A DNA stretch of 64,000 bases from a virus: positions 33,299 to 97,298 of the IMG/VR virus record IMGVR_UViG_3300010396_000042; one strand, written 5' to 3'. Below are positions 1 to 9,020 of this stretch, piece by piece (the stretch's first letter is position 1; each line of letters opens with the position of its first letter). The translations under genes were made by a program, and so were the position numbers. The notes beneath the pieces were generated by a model that made no database searches, had not been told where the DNA came from, and worked only from the letters and a program-made list of their open reading frames with translations.

Positions 1-1233
1 AGTAACACCAAGCGTAGGGTCCGAGCGCTCAAGAGCGCATCCACCCGAGCCGCCAGGGAACGCCGCGCAGCCGGCGCCCGTCTCGCGAAGGCCGCGTCCG
101 CGCAGGCCACGCCCGCGTCAGCGGCGACGGAGGCATCGGCGCGCGCCGGGGCTCGTTTCATCGTCATCGAACGCACCGGCAGCGACCGGCGCGAGGCCGA
201 GCCCGGATGCCCGTTCATGGTGGTGGAGGCCGCGACCACGCAGGTCCCGGAGAACTTCTTCGGCCGCGACTGGATCGGCTACCACTCCACACGGGAGCTC
301 GCCGACATCGAGGCCAACGAACTCAACGCCCTGGCCGGGCACTTCCTCGTCACGACGCAGCCGGTCATCGGCCCGAGCGCGGCACCGGTCATGGCGGACC
401 TTAAGTCCGTGCTCGGCTCGAAGGCGACGGCGTGGGCAGCCGAACTGCTCGCGCCGACACAGGAGATGCCCGCCATCCCGGCCGAGGACGACGAGCCGTC
501 GAGGCTTCCCGGCGCCGAGAACCTGCGCGCGGTGGTCGACGAGATCGCCCACCGTCCCCAGGCGCCTGCTGGGCAGTCGACCGGCGAGCGGTACGCGCAC
601 ATCCTGCGCGCCGCCGGCTGGGAACCGCCGGCGTCCGGGGCCAAGCTCGACGGCCCCTCGGCGCGGGTCCTCGAGGAAAGCTTCCGGAAGGACATCGAGA
701 GCGCCGACGGGCCGGCCGATGCTCCACGCGGGCCCGTCGACGGCGGAGGGCGCCAGGAGCATCGCGACATCGCGCAGCGCACCCTGCAGCTGCCGCGGAT
801 CACCGACACCGTGCACACGAGCCGCCCCGGTCGCGACAGCCACGCGTCCCCGATCATCCCCGGGCTGCGCCGCGCGCTGATCTACGAGATCCTCGCCGGT
901 CAGCAGGTGCTGTGTACCGACGGCTCGTGGCGCACCACCGCGGGCGGCTCGCTGCGCGACGGCGCCGGGATCCTGGTCATGGCAGATCTGACGGAGCACG
1001 CGGTCGACGCGGACGTCCGGTTCTGGGTGCGCGCGCAGCCGACCGCGTCGGCCGCCGCCGGATTGCATCACCGCCCCGCGTGCCCGAACGGCTGCTTCCG
1101 CACCCAGGCCGACTACCGGCTGTGCACCTGCAACTGGGGCTGCGGCTGCTCCCCCCACCCGGCGCCCCGCGCCACCACGGCGCACACCGCCACGGACACG
1201 CGTGAGCTGCACCTGACCGGGGCGGTGGCGTGA
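1..1233 (+). CDS. Hypothetical protein, 5' end cut by window edge
   Basis: The frame is open from the first base, so the gene starts outside the window; at least 410 residues are visible. The visible N-terminus is rich in Ala and Arg, like the basic tail of a DNA- or RNA-associated protein. The C-terminal part (about residues 355-390) has closely spaced Cys and His residues (pattern H-H...C...C...C-x-C...C-x-C), which could bind zinc. I do not recognise the family. Its TGA overlaps the ATG of the next gene, the first of many such couplings in this operon. Confidence 0.75.
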   Translation, partial: SNTKRRVRALKSASTRAARERRAAGARLAKAASAQATPASAATEASARAGARFIVIERTGSDRREAEPGCPFMVVEAATTQVPENFFGRDWIGYHSTRELADIEANELNALAGHFLVTTQPVIGPSAAPVMADLKSVLGSKATAWAAELLAPTQEMPAIPAEDDEPSRLPGAENLRAVVDEIAHRPQAPAGQSTGERYAHILRAAGWEPPASGAKLDGPSARVLEESFRKDIESADGPADAPRGPVDGGGRQEHRDIAQRTLQLPRITDTVHTSRPGRDSHASPIIPGLRRALIYEILAGQQVLCTDGSWRTTAGGSLRDGAGILVMADLTEHAVDADVRFWVRAQPTASAAAGLHHRPACPNGCFRTQADYRLCTCNWGCGCSPHPAPRATTAHTATDTRELHLTGAVA

Positions 1234-1451
1234 TGGCCGGCGACACCGCGACCTTCGAGGCCGTGGCTGACGCGCTCGTCGCGGTCGGCGCCGGCGACCG
1301 CGCCAAGATCCACATCCTTGCGGCGGCGATGAACGTCGTCGGCGTGCCCGCCCTCTCGCTCCAGCGCTACCAGCAGGACGAGGCGATCGTCGAACTGTTC
1401 GCGTCCCGGGGCGTGTGCTTCGCCGAGCCCCGCGAAGGCGGTGCCCAGTGA
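1233..1451 (+). CDS. Small hypothetical protein (72 aa)
   Basis: Start at 1233 chosen because its ATG overlaps the TGA of the previous gene; a GTG one codon earlier is possible. Soluble, Ala/Val-rich, predicted helical, no recognised motif. It ends in GTGA shared with the next gene, so translation is probably coupled through the block. Confidence 0.7.
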   Translation: MAGDTATFEAVADALVAVGAGDRAKIHILAAAMNVVGVPALSLQRYQQDEAIVELFASRGVCFAEPREGGAQ

Positions 1452-1837
1452 TCGACGACACCCGCAACAGCGTGCACGGACCGTACGAGACCAGCGCGCA
1501 GGCCGACGCCGACGCCGCGCACGTCTACCAGTCCGTCCGCCGGCACCGGTACGCGCCCGCCGACACGATCCCGCTCTCCGGCCTGCACTCGATCCCGGCG
1601 ATCCCGGTCGCGGACCGCATCAACGAGGGTCTTCTGCTCGCCGCCCTGACCGCGGCCGGTGTCGAGCTGGGCGAGCACGACCGGCGCACGATCGGCTGGC
1701 TCGCAGCCTGGGAGCCCTCCATCGTCCAGGTCGTCATCGGATGGGTCGAACGCGCCCACCACGGCGGCCAGGACGACGAGATCGACGCGACGGGCGCCAC
1801 CGAGGGCAGCAACGACGCCGAAAGGACGGTGGCGTGA
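1448..1837 (+). CDS. Hypothetical protein (129 aa)
   Basis: GTG start overlaps the previous stop (GTGA). The middle (about residues 65-105) has the pattern A-A-L-x-A-A-G-V-E-L-G-x-x-D followed by a tryptophan-rich helix, and the tail is acidic. A similar stretch (V-L-L-G-E-H-D-R-R-D-G) occurs in the gene at 5607, a faint hint of a shared fold. No function assigned. Confidence 0.75.
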   Translation: MIDDTRNSVHGPYETSAQADADAAHVYQSVRRHRYAPADTIPLSGLHSIPAIPVADRINEGLLLAALTAAGVELGEHDRRTIGWLAAWEPSIVQVVIGWVERAHHGGQDDEIDATGATEGSNDAERTVA

Positions 1838-2229
1838 TGCCCGCCCCGCGCAAAAGCGCCGGGATCGACGTGGACGCGTGGATCCGGCAGTCCCAAGTCC
1901 TCGACGACCTTGCGGCGTTCGTGCGCGAACACGGGCCGCGCAGCAAGAACCCGTTGCCGGTGCTGCCGTGGAAGATCGCTACTTACCGCGAGATCTTCGC
2001 CGAGCTGCCCAGCTTCGAGCCGGATGCGCAGCGCATGGCGACGCTCGACGCCTACGCCGCTGCCCTCGGCACTGTGGTGACCTCCCGCGTCGCATCGGAT
2101 CGCACGGTGTACACGGTGCGCGGCCGCATCGGCCGACTCGAGGGCACCGACAAGCAGCCGCGCATCGGCGTGATCATCCAGGCGACCGTGTGGCGTGAGC
2201 TGGACGACGAGCCGGACGGGGGCGCGTGA
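1837..2229 (+). CDS. Hypothetical protein (130 aa)
   Basis: ATG overlaps the preceding TGA. Soluble, mixed alpha/beta. The last 50 residues (T-V-Y-T-V-R-G-R-I-G-R-L then G-V-I-I-Q-A-T-V-W) read as beta strands with charged turns. Ends by overlapping the next start. Family not recognised. Confidence 0.75.
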   Translation: MPAPRKSAGIDVDAWIRQSQVLDDLAAFVREHGPRSKNPLPVLPWKIATYREIFAELPSFEPDAQRMATLDAYAAALGTVVTSRVASDRTVYTVRGRIGRLEGTDKQPRIGVIIQATVWRELDDEPDGGA

Positions 2230-2567
2230 TGCAACTCCAGTTCGGCCCAATCAAGATCGACACAAAGGGCCTGCCGGCGATCTACTGGCTGCACGTTTTT
2301 GAGCAGGTCGACCAGGACGCGCCGCTGCACGTGGACATCATGCTTGCCGGCAACAAGCGCGCGGCCGTCGAGAAGTGGGCCAAGCGGCTCGGCGGACAGG
2401 TCACCGAGAGGGATGTGCCGGATTCCACCGGCTTCGATGTCCACACACGCGAGATCGAAGCGGTGGTCGAACGCGATGGCTACCGCATCGCCGTGTGGAC
2501 ACGGTTCACCCCCGCCCCGGCGCCGAAGACCGACGCTACGCCCGAGGCACCCGGTGGTGCGTCATGA
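2229..2567 (+). CDS. Hypothetical protein, first of a tandem paralogous pair
   Basis: 112 aa, starting with a beta strand G-P-I-K-I-D-x-K-G-L-P and containing a helix with W-A-K-R-L-G. The next gene encodes a shorter protein with the same layout (G-P-I-T-V-D-A-K-G-L-P and R-W-A-K-R-L-G at the same spacing), so the two arose by tandem duplication. Both end in G-G-A-S immediately before the coupled stop. Function unknown. Confidence 0.78.
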   Translation: MQLQFGPIKIDTKGLPAIYWLHVFEQVDQDAPLHVDIMLAGNKRAAVEKWAKRLGGQVTERDVPDSTGFDVHTREIEAVVERDGYRIAVWTRFTPAPAPKTDATPEAPGGAS

Positions 2568-2851
2568 AGATCACAATCGGCCCGATCACGGTCGACGCCA
2601 AGGGCCTGCCGCGCATCGACCAGATCGCCGTCTACCCGACAAGCCAAGAGGTGATCGCGTACCTGGCCAGCACCAAGCTTCGCGACATCGAGCGATGGGC
2701 TAAGCGCCTCGGTGTGCAGATCAAGGACAGCGACCCGGTCAGCGAACACTGGCGGCACGTCACCGCGACCGTCAACAAGGGCGGGTACCTGCTGCAGGTC
2801 GATGCCCTCGTGTACACGGATAACCCGCAGCCCTTCGGGGGCGCGTCATGA
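2564..2851 (+). CDS. Hypothetical protein, second tandem paralogue
   Basis: 95 aa, homologous by eye to the product at 2229-2567 over its whole length (strand with K-G-L-P-x-I, helix with W-A-K-R-L-G, C-terminal strands with G-G-Y). ATG overlaps the previous stop. The duplication has drifted far, so the copies probably have separate roles or form a heteromer. Confidence 0.78.
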   Translation: MKITIGPITVDAKGLPRIDQIAVYPTSQEVIAYLASTKLRDIERWAKRLGVQIKDSDPVSEHWRHVTATVNKGGYLLQVDALVYTDNPQPFGGAS

Positions 2852-3363
2852 CGGTTTCGATTCCGGACGCGCTGCGCGCGATCGCGTGGCTGCTGGTCCC
2901 CAGCCACTTGTACGCGATCTACAGCGAGCAAGTCCTCGTGCACGGACTCGCCCTGTTCGCTCTGGCGGTGCTGGCGCGACGGGTGCTGCGACGTTACCGG
3001 CGCGCTCTGGCCGCACTGCTGCTGAGCACGGCGCTGCTGTCCGCCGCGCCGCCTGTCTGGCGCGCCGCGGCCACCCGCTCCCGGTACACCCATCCCCGGC
3101 TCGTGCACGCAGCGCACGCTCCGCGCCGCCCAGTGCGCAAGAGCGCCGCCACAACCGCCTCCGCCGCAGCGAAGAACACCGAGACGGCCGTCGCCGCGAT
3201 TGCGGAGCGGGCGAGCGCCGCGAGCGAGCGGATGCCGGCCCGCCCGGTACCACGGCAGGCCGCACGCCGCCTAAACGAGGCGCAGCTGCTCGCGATCGCC
3301 AACGACACCGTCATCGGACCGCTGATCGAGGCCTGCCGGCAGGCCGCGGGAGGCGCACGGTGA
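2848..3363 (+). CDS. Putative membrane protein (171 aa)
   Basis: Two hydrophobic stretches lie in the first 60 residues (about 8-28 and 30-62, interrupted by an Arg-rich turn), followed by a long Ala/Arg/Thr-rich basic cytoplasmic region. The layout suits a membrane-anchored accessory factor. Overlaps neighbours on both sides by 4 bases. No family recognised. Confidence 0.72.
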   Translation: MTVSIPDALRAIAWLLVPSHLYAIYSEQVLVHGLALFALAVLARRVLRRYRRALAALLLSTALLSAAPPVWRAAATRSRYTHPRLVHAAHAPRRPVRKSAATTASAAAKNTETAVAAIAERASAASERMPARPVPRQAARRLNEAQLLAIANDTVIGPLIEACRQAAGGAR

Positions 3364-3602
3364 CCAGCTTCTTCTCCCCCGATGTGGTCCTCGCCGTCAT
3401 CGCGATCGCCAGCTTCGCGATCGCCCTGTGCGCGACCGCCGTGATGCTCGCCATCCGCGCGTCGCGCCGTCGCGCCGCCCGACACGCGCTGGCCGCGATC
3501 CGCGTCCCGGCCGCCGAGACAGTACTGAACGGCGAACCGTACCGCGCACTCAAGGACGGTCTCACCACTGCGGCGACGACAGCGAAGGCGGCCCGCCGAT
3601 GA
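3360..3602 (+). CDS. Small single-pass membrane protein (80 aa)
   Basis: GTG start in GTGA overlap. One strong transmembrane segment at about residues 8-30 (V-V-L-A-V-I-A-I-A-S-F-A-I-A-L), then an Arg-rich cytoplasmic stretch. Its position after another membrane protein suggests the two act together at the membrane; that is inference only. Confidence 0.7.
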   Translation: MTSFFSPDVVLAVIAIASFAIALCATAVMLAIRASRRRAARHALAAIRVPAAETVLNGEPYRALKDGLTTAATTAKAARR

Positions 3603-4213
3603 CTGTGCGCACCGCCGGCGCCGAAGAGCTCTGCGCGCACTGCGCCCTGGTGCCCGCGGACTTCGCCGACGACCTCGGACATGACCACCTCGGCCACTAT
3701 GCCGTCGGCGTGCTGCGAAGGGGCGGCATCGACACCCGGGCGCGCCTCGCGCAGGCCACGGACGCCGAGCTGATGCTCGTGCGCAACCTCGGCCCGCAGG
3801 CACGTGCCCGCGTCCGCCAGGCCTTCCCCGCACCGCAGCCGACCCAGCGCCCCGCCGGCTACAGTCCCCGGGCGTTGCTCGACCGGCTGCCCGCGAGCGT
3901 CGACGTCCCGCACTGGATGCTCACCGACAGCGCAGCCGCGGCGTCCCTGTGGATCCTGACCGCGATCTCCCGCACCGACAAGCGGATCTGGCAGCACCTC
4001 ACCCACCGCATGATCAAATACGCGGACATCGTCCGAGAAGGCGGCTGGTCGCCGTCGGAGCTCGCCCTGCTGCACGCGGCCCGCTGCCTCGCCGGCCAGG
4101 CTCAGATCGGTCCGAACCTCGACGAGCTGGCCGCGTCGCTGGACGAGACACGGTGGGACGCGCTACTCGAGGCGCTGCGCATCCGCCGCACCGGACTGCG
4201 AGGCAGCAGCTGA
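3599..4213 (+). CDS. Hypothetical protein (204 aa)
   Basis: N-terminal C-A-H-C motif near residue 12, then a segment around residues 58-75 (D-A-E-L-M-L-V-R-N-L-G-P-Q-A-R-A-R-V) that looks like the helix-hairpin-helix found at the C-terminus of RNA polymerase alpha subunits and other DNA-binding proteins. The rest is helical. A nucleic-acid-binding role is plausible but not proven. Confidence 0.72.
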   Translation: MTVRTAGAEELCAHCALVPADFADDLGHDHLGHYAVGVLRRGGIDTRARLAQATDAELMLVRNLGPQARARVRQAFPAPQPTQRPAGYSPRALLDRLPASVDVPHWMLTDSAAAASLWILTAISRTDKRIWQHLTHRMIKYADIVREGGWSPSELALLHAARCLAGQAQIGPNLDELAASLDETRWDALLEALRIRRTGLRGSS

Positions 4214-4617
4214 TGCATCCCGCCGCGCACATCGTCCTGTCCGGCATCGAGGCCTGCCGCCGCTGCCTGCGCCAGCACCCCGGTCAGCCGGTCAAAGCCG
4301 TCGCCCGGCGCTTCGACTACGCCGAGAGCGCGGCTGCCGCCCGCCCGGCCGGCCCGGCGGATCCGGGCGCGCGCCGCTGGGTCGAACTGCGCCCGCACAG
4401 CGCCGGCGTCGCCATCCAGATCGTCACCGAGACCCGACGCACCCTCGCCGAATCCGTGCTCTACCCGGCCACGCCCGACGCGTCCGGCACCGACCGGCTG
4501 TGGCTCGGCATCGACCCCGCCGCGATCACCGCGCCGCCATTCCTGACCACGCTCGCCGCCGCGGCCGACCGCGCGCTCGAGCGACTCGATTCGTTCCCGG
4601 AGCTCCTCCATGGCTGA
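4213..4617 (+). CDS. Hypothetical protein (134 aa)
   Basis: ATG overlaps the previous TGA. Contains C-R-R-C near residue 17 and an Ala/Pro-rich middle; the C-terminal half is predicted mixed strand and helix. No recognised domain. Overlaps the next start by 8 bases. Confidence 0.7.
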   Translation: MHPAAHIVLSGIEACRRCLRQHPGQPVKAVARRFDYAESAAAARPAGPADPGARRWVELRPHSAGVAIQIVTETRRTLAESVLYPATPDASGTDRLWLGIDPAAITAPPFLTTLAAAADRALERLDSFPELLHG

Positions 4618-4999
4618 CACCACAACCGTACCCGCGGCCGCCGTGACGACGACCGCTGTGCCGATGGCCGCGCCGTCCGCGTCGATCCCGGGCCAGCGCC
4701 GCACCATTGCGCTCGACGTCCACACGCCCGCGGGGCTCGAGGTGTGGCAGTTCCCGCTCGCCCGCCACGTCCAAGCCGTGGTCGACACCGGCGTGCACCC
4801 CGCCACCCGGCAGGCGATACACCCCGACGCGGCCGCCACCTGCTTCAGCTGCCAGCACGCCGTCCAGCGGGCCGTCGCCGGAGGCGGAGCGCGCACCCGT
4901 TGCGCGGTGTCGGTCTCCCGCCGCAAGGGACCCGACCTGCTCCCGATCTTCCCCGCCTGCACCCAATACACCCAGCGCCTCGAAGGGCCGACACCGTGA
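4610..4999 (+). CDS. Hypothetical protein with Cys pair (129 aa)
   Basis: Thr/Ala/Val-rich N-terminal 25 residues, then a domain with H-P-x-T-R-Q-A-I-H-P and C-F-S-C, a possible zinc or iron site. No family recognised. It precedes the GntR-like regulator with a GTGA overlap. Confidence 0.68.
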   Translation: MADTTTVPAAAVTTTAVPMAAPSASIPGQRRTIALDVHTPAGLEVWQFPLARHVQAVVDTGVHPATRQAIHPDAAATCFSCQHAVQRAVAGGGARTRCAVSVSRRKGPDLLPIFPACTQYTQRLEGPTP

Positions 5000-5610
5000 T
5001 CCCTGCTTCCATTCAAGCCCTGCGGCGCGCACGAGGCCTGCACGGCGTCCTCGTCGAGATCCTTGGCCAGCAGATCGTCGACGGCACCGTCGACCCCGGC
5101 AAGCCCCTCGTGCCCGAGGCGGTGGGCGAGAAGTACGAGGTCTCGCGCACGGTCGTTCGCGAAACCCTGCGGGTTCTGGAAACCAAGGGCCTGATCGCCG
5201 CGCGGCCGAACACCGGCACGAGGGTCCGGCCGATCGAGGAGTGGAACCTGCTCGACGCCGACGTGCTGCGCTGGCGCGCCAGCAGCGAAGCGAACGGCGA
5301 TGACGTGCTCGGCGAGCAGGTGCGGGTGTTCACCGGGATGATGCTCGCGCTGCGCCCTGCCCTCGAGGACAACCTGCTTTACCGGCAGCTGCTCGCGGTA
5401 CTCGGCGTCACGCCCGAACCCGCGGCCGACGGCGCGATCGAAGACGCCGCCACGGCCGCGGCGGACGCGGGCGCCGAAGCGGCCGAGGAGCTCGACGGGG
5501 AGGGCATCGAGGAACTAGGTGCGGGCGCGGGCGCCGCCTTCGTCGCAACCGTCCTCGAGGCCGCCTCCCCCACGCCTGCGCTTTCGCAGCACGCTGAGGC
5601 CGCGGCATGA
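4996..5610 (+). CDS. GntR-family transcriptional regulator
   Basis: 204 aa. The first about 75 residues are a winged helix of the GntR type: L-V-E-I-L-G-Q-Q-I-V-D-G, then P-L-V-P-E-A-V-G-E-K-Y-E-V-S-R-T-V-V-R-E-T-L and a wing with G-L-I-A-A-R-P-N-T-G-T-R-V. In FadR-type proteins a ligand-binding helical domain follows; here the remaining about 110 residues are short and end in an Ala/Glu/Gly-rich tail, so the effector domain is truncated or atypical. Probably a DNA-binding regulator of this operon. GTG start in GTGA overlap. Confidence 0.85.
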   Translation: MIPASIQALRRARGLHGVLVEILGQQIVDGTVDPGKPLVPEAVGEKYEVSRTVVRETLRVLETKGLIAARPNTGTRVRPIEEWNLLDADVLRWRASSEANGDDVLGEQVRVFTGMMLALRPALEDNLLYRQLLAVLGVTPEPAADGAIEDAATAAADAGAEAAEELDGEGIEELGAGAGAAFVATVLEAASPTPALSQHAEAAA

Positions 5611-6023
5611 GACCGGACCTGCCCCCGATCGACAACGAGACCTGGCGGCTCGTCGTCGAGGACACCCAGACCGAGTTCGCCCGCGCCGCCGTGCTGCTGG
5701 GCGAGCACGACCGGCGCGACGGAACCGGCAGGCACGACTACGGCACCCAGGCCGAGCAAGCAGCGTTCTCCGCGCGGCGCGCCCGAGGCAAGAACAAGCT
5801 CACCTGGCGCCATCTGGCCGCCGAGCTGTACTGGGCCACGATCGCGGAAAGCGATGAGCGGGTTCTGCGCGAGCGGCTCCTGCGCCTGGCCGCGCTCGCC
5901 CTGCTCTGGGCTAGCGCCATCGACCGCCGCTCACAGCAAAAGGCCTCCGCGCCATCCAAGACCTCCGGCGCGCCTTCCCCCGCGCCGGAGAACCCTGACA
6001 CCAGTAGACGGGCTGAATCATGA
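5607..6023 (+). CDS. Hypothetical protein (138 aa)
   Basis: Helical protein with an R-A-R-G-K-N-K-L-T-W-R-H segment around residue 65, followed by helices rich in Leu and Ala and a low-complexity Ser/Pro tail. Compact phage proteins encoded near nucleases look similar, but I cannot name a family. Overlaps both neighbours by 4 bases. Confidence 0.7.
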   Translation: MRPDLPPIDNETWRLVVEDTQTEFARAAVLLGEHDRRDGTGRHDYGTQAEQAAFSARRARGKNKLTWRHLAAELYWATIAESDERVLRERLLRLAALALLWASAIDRRSQQKASAPSKTSGAPSPAPENPDTSRRAES

Positions 6024-7342
6024 GCCTGACAACGACGGCATATCGTGAGTTCCTCGCCCGCAAAGCCGCCGGCTTGCCACAGCATGGAGATCCGGTCGAT
6101 CCCGCTGAAGTGCATCCGATGCTGCACCCCTGGCAGCGGCAAATCGTAGCCTGGGCTGTCCGCACCGGCCGTGCAGCGCTGTGGGCTGACACCGGCCTCG
6201 GTAAGTCATTCATGCAGCTGGAGTGGGCACGTCTCTCCACCCCGGCCGCAGGCCGGGCTCTGATCGTCGCACCTCTGGCCGTGTGCCAGCAGACCGCACG
6301 CGAAGCCAGCCGCATCGGTATCGACGCGCGCTATGTTCGCGGCGACGGCCAGGCCGACGGCCCCGGCGTGTGGATCACCAATTACGAGATGATCGAGCAC
6401 TTCGACGCCGCTCGGCTCGACGCGGTAACGCTCGACGAGTCTTCGATCCTCAAGGACGTCACGAGCAAGACCCGCGACTTGCTGATCGCGCACTTCGCGC
6501 CGGTGCGTCGCCGACTGGCGTGCTCCGCGACGCCGGCGCCGAACGACGTGGCGGAGCTGGCCAACCACGCCGAATTCCTCGGCGTCGCCAGCCGCCGGGA
6601 AATGCTCTCCACCTACTTCGTGCACGACCAGGACGGCTGGCGGCCCAAAGGCCACGCCCGCGGGCCGATGTTCCGCTGGATGTCGGGATGGGCGGTCGCG
6701 CTGCGGCGCCCCTCGGACATCGGCTACAGCGACGACGGCTACGTGCTACCCGAGCTGCGAATCGTCCCGCACCTGCTGCCGGTGGACCTCGAGGTTGACG
6801 GCCAGCTGTTCGCCACGAGCCTCGGCGGTGTCGGCGGCCGCGCCAAGGTGCGCCGCGACACTCTCCAAGCGCGCTGCCGCCGCGCGGCCGACCTGGTCGC
6901 CGCAGAGTCGGACCAGCCATGGCTGCTGTGGTGCGGACTGAACGACGAAGCCGATGCCCTCGCCCGGATGATCCCCGGCGCGGTCAACGTGCACGGATCC
7001 ATGACGCCGGAGCAGAAGGCCGAACTGCTGCTCGGCTTCGCCGACGGCGACATCCGCTACCTGATCACGAAGCCGGGGATCGCCGCGTTCGGCCTGAACT
7101 GGCAGCACTGCGCCCGCATGGCTTTCGTTGGCCTCTCCGACTCGTACGAGCAGTACTACCAGGCGATCCGCCGCTGCTACCGCTACGGCCAGGCCCGGCC
7201 CGTGCACGTGCACATCATCCTGTCCGACCTGGAAGGACAGATCGCCGCCAACGTCTCGCGCAAGGAACGCGACGCCGCCCGATTCACCGGCGAACTCGTC
7301 GCCCAGATGCGCGCCACCACCACCTGGAGCCGTGCCGCATGA
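6020..7342 (+). CDS. SNF2/DEAD-like superfamily 2 helicase
   Basis: 440 aa. Motif I (Walker A) is D-T-G-L-G-K-S at about 57-63; motif II is D-E-S-S near 137 rather than DEAH; motif III is S-A-T-P near 169; the C-terminal RecA-like lobe carries Q-A-I-R-R-C-Y-R-Y-G-Q near 380, the motif VI arginine-finger pattern of SNF2 proteins. Length and the compact insert between lobes match the short phage-type SNF2 helicases. It is coupled to a methyltransferase gene, which suggests DNA modification, repair or replication of the element. Confidence 0.9.
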   Translation: MSLTTTAYREFLARKAAGLPQHGDPVDPAEVHPMLHPWQRQIVAWAVRTGRAALWADTGLGKSFMQLEWARLSTPAAGRALIVAPLAVCQQTAREASRIGIDARYVRGDGQADGPGVWITNYEMIEHFDAARLDAVTLDESSILKDVTSKTRDLLIAHFAPVRRRLACSATPAPNDVAELANHAEFLGVASRREMLSTYFVHDQDGWRPKGHARGPMFRWMSGWAVALRRPSDIGYSDDGYVLPELRIVPHLLPVDLEVDGQLFATSLGGVGGRAKVRRDTLQARCRRAADLVAAESDQPWLLWCGLNDEADALARMIPGAVNVHGSMTPEQKAELLLGFADGDIRYLITKPGIAAFGLNWQHCARMAFVGLSDSYEQYYQAIRRCYRYGQARPVHVHIILSDLEGQIAANVSRKERDAARFTGELVAQMRATTTWSRAA

Positions 7343-8337
7343 CCACCGACACCGTGAACGACCCCTACCTGACCGACGACGCCCGCGGCGAGAACTGGCA
7401 TCTGATGCTCGGCGACTCCTGTGAACGGCTCGCTGAAGTCGCCGACAACTCCGTCGACATGTCGATCTGCTCCCCGCCGTTCGCGCAGCTCTACAACTAC
7501 TCGCCTTCGCCGCGCGACCTGTCCAACTCCCGCGACCGCGCCGAGTTCTTCGAGCACTACCGGTTCATCATCCGCGAGCAGCTGCGCGTCACCAAGCCCG
7601 GCCGGCTCGCGTGCGTGCACGTCCAGCAGATCACCCTGCAGAAGGTGCTGCACGGCTACGTCGGGCTGACCGACTTCCGCGGCCAGGTGATCCGCGCGTT
7701 CGAAGACGAGGGATGGATCTTCCACGGCGAAGTCACCATCGACAAGGACCCGCAGGCGCAGGCGATCCGCACTAAGGCGCAGTCGCTGCTGTTCGTCACC
7801 AAGGACCGCGACTCCTCCATGCTGCGCCCCGCGCTCGCGGACTACGTGCTGTTCTTCCGTGTCCCCGGTGAAAACGCCGTCCCCGTCAAGACCGACGTCA
7901 CGCACGAGGAGTGGATCGAGTGGGCCAGGCCGATCTGGCCCGGCGTGTCCGACCTCGACGCGATGGACGCCATGGAGAACCTGGGGCTCGCACTGCCCCG
8001 GTCCGCCTGGTACGGCATCCGCGAAACCAACACCCTCAACACACGCGTGGCAAGGGAAGACGCCGACGAGCGGCACATCTGCCCATTGCAGCTAGACCTG
8101 GTTGAGCGCCTGGTGCGGCTGTGGTCCAACCCGGGCGAGACGGTCCTGACACCGTTCGCCGGCATCGGCACCGAGGTGTACGTCGCGGTCAAATGCGGGC
8201 GCCGCGGCGTCGGTGTCGAACTTAAGGCCTCTTACTGGCGCAGCGCCGTGGACAACCTGCGGGCTCTCACCGCCGAAATGGCAGTGCCCACGCTAATGGA
8301 TGCACTGTCGGACACTGAAGAGGCCTGCCTCTCATGA
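7339..8337 (+). CDS. DNA methyltransferase (N4-cytosine or N6-adenine, class beta)
   Basis: 332 aa. Catalytic motif IV is S-P-P-F near residue 44 and the AdoMet-binding motif I is P-F-A-G-I-G-T-E near 272. This order (IV before I) is that of class beta DNA amino-methyltransferases; S-P-P-F rather than D-P-P-Y is more usual for N4-cytosine enzymes. No restriction endonuclease is visible beside it, so it is probably a solitary modification enzyme or partner of the helicase encoded just upstream (4-base overlap). Confidence 0.92.
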   Translation: MTTDTVNDPYLTDDARGENWHLMLGDSCERLAEVADNSVDMSICSPPFAQLYNYSPSPRDLSNSRDRAEFFEHYRFIIREQLRVTKPGRLACVHVQQITLQKVLHGYVGLTDFRGQVIRAFEDEGWIFHGEVTIDKDPQAQAIRTKAQSLLFVTKDRDSSMLRPALADYVLFFRVPGENAVPVKTDVTHEEWIEWARPIWPGVSDLDAMDAMENLGLALPRSAWYGIRETNTLNTRVAREDADERHICPLQLDLVERLVRLWSNPGETVLTPFAGIGTEVYVAVKCGRRGVGVELKASYWRSAVDNLRALTAEMAVPTLMDALSDTEEACLS

Positions 8338-9020
8338 CCGGCCAGCAGACCCCCTTCGAGAGCGTCACCGCCTTCGTCGACGCATGGCGTACCGGCAACG
8401 TTTTCACAATCGAATCAGTACACGACGAACCTGACGCCGTCGCCCTCGTCACCTTCACGTCCGACGGCAAGCTGCTCCTGCGCCGGAGCCACGTGCGCCG
8501 AGTCCTCGACCAGATCGCCTTCCTCGACGGCCGTATTGACTCGCTTACCCGCGAACGCGACGAGGTGGCCGAGAAGCTGGCCGTGGCCATGCGCACCGTG
8601 GCCGCGATCGCCGGCGGCCCAGGCGACCAGAACTCTTCCGCGCCGCACCAGGTCACCGTCACGCAACTGGGCGGCGACTTCGACCTGAGCGACAAGCGGG
8701 AGCACGAGAAGCTCGTCGCAGACGGTGCCACGGGCGGCTGGGTCTCCCACCTCGTCCAGCACCCGCCGGCCTGCCACCAGCTGCGCTACGGCCAGCTGTG
8801 CCCGTTCGACGACGAGTGGGAGAACGGCCAATACACCTACGACGACCTCTCCCCAGGCCTCTACGACGTACTCCCCGGCCACCACGACGTCGGTGACCAC
8901 AACGGCGAGTACTCCCATACCGAGGACTACCTCGTCTACACGCCCATCGGCGACGCACCGCAGCGCCCAGCCCCCGCGGCCGCCATCTGGCCCGGCTACA
9001 GCGAGGAGCCCCCGTTTTGA
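8334..9020 (+). CDS. Hypothetical acidic protein (228 aa)
   Basis: The N-terminal half has a helix R-V-L-D-Q-I-A-F-L-D-G-R-I-D-S-L-T-R-E typical of a coiled coil (about residues 52-85). The C-terminal half is Asp/Tyr/His-rich with D-D-E-W-E-N-G-Q-Y-T-Y-D-D, possibly metal-binding. Not recognised. Overlaps the methyltransferase stop. Confidence 0.72.
   Translation: MTGQQTPFESVTAFVDAWRTGNVFTIESVHDEPDAVALVTFTSDGKLLLRRSHVRRVLDQIAFLDGRIDSLTRERDEVAEKLAVAMRTVAAIAGGPGDQNSSAPHQVTVTQLGGDFDLSDKREHEKLVADGATGGWVSHLVQHPPACHQLRYGQLCPFDDEWENGQYTYDDLSPGLYDVLPGHHDVGDHNGEYSHTEDYLVYTPIGDAPQRPAPAAAIWPGYSEEPPF

Noticed and set aside
118-1467. Long reverse-strand open frames opposite real genes, as at 118-1467 and 42759-44351
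   Set aside because: They are shadows produced by high third-position GC; the products are Arg/Gly/Ala-rich and match no protein pattern, while the plus strand has coherent domains.
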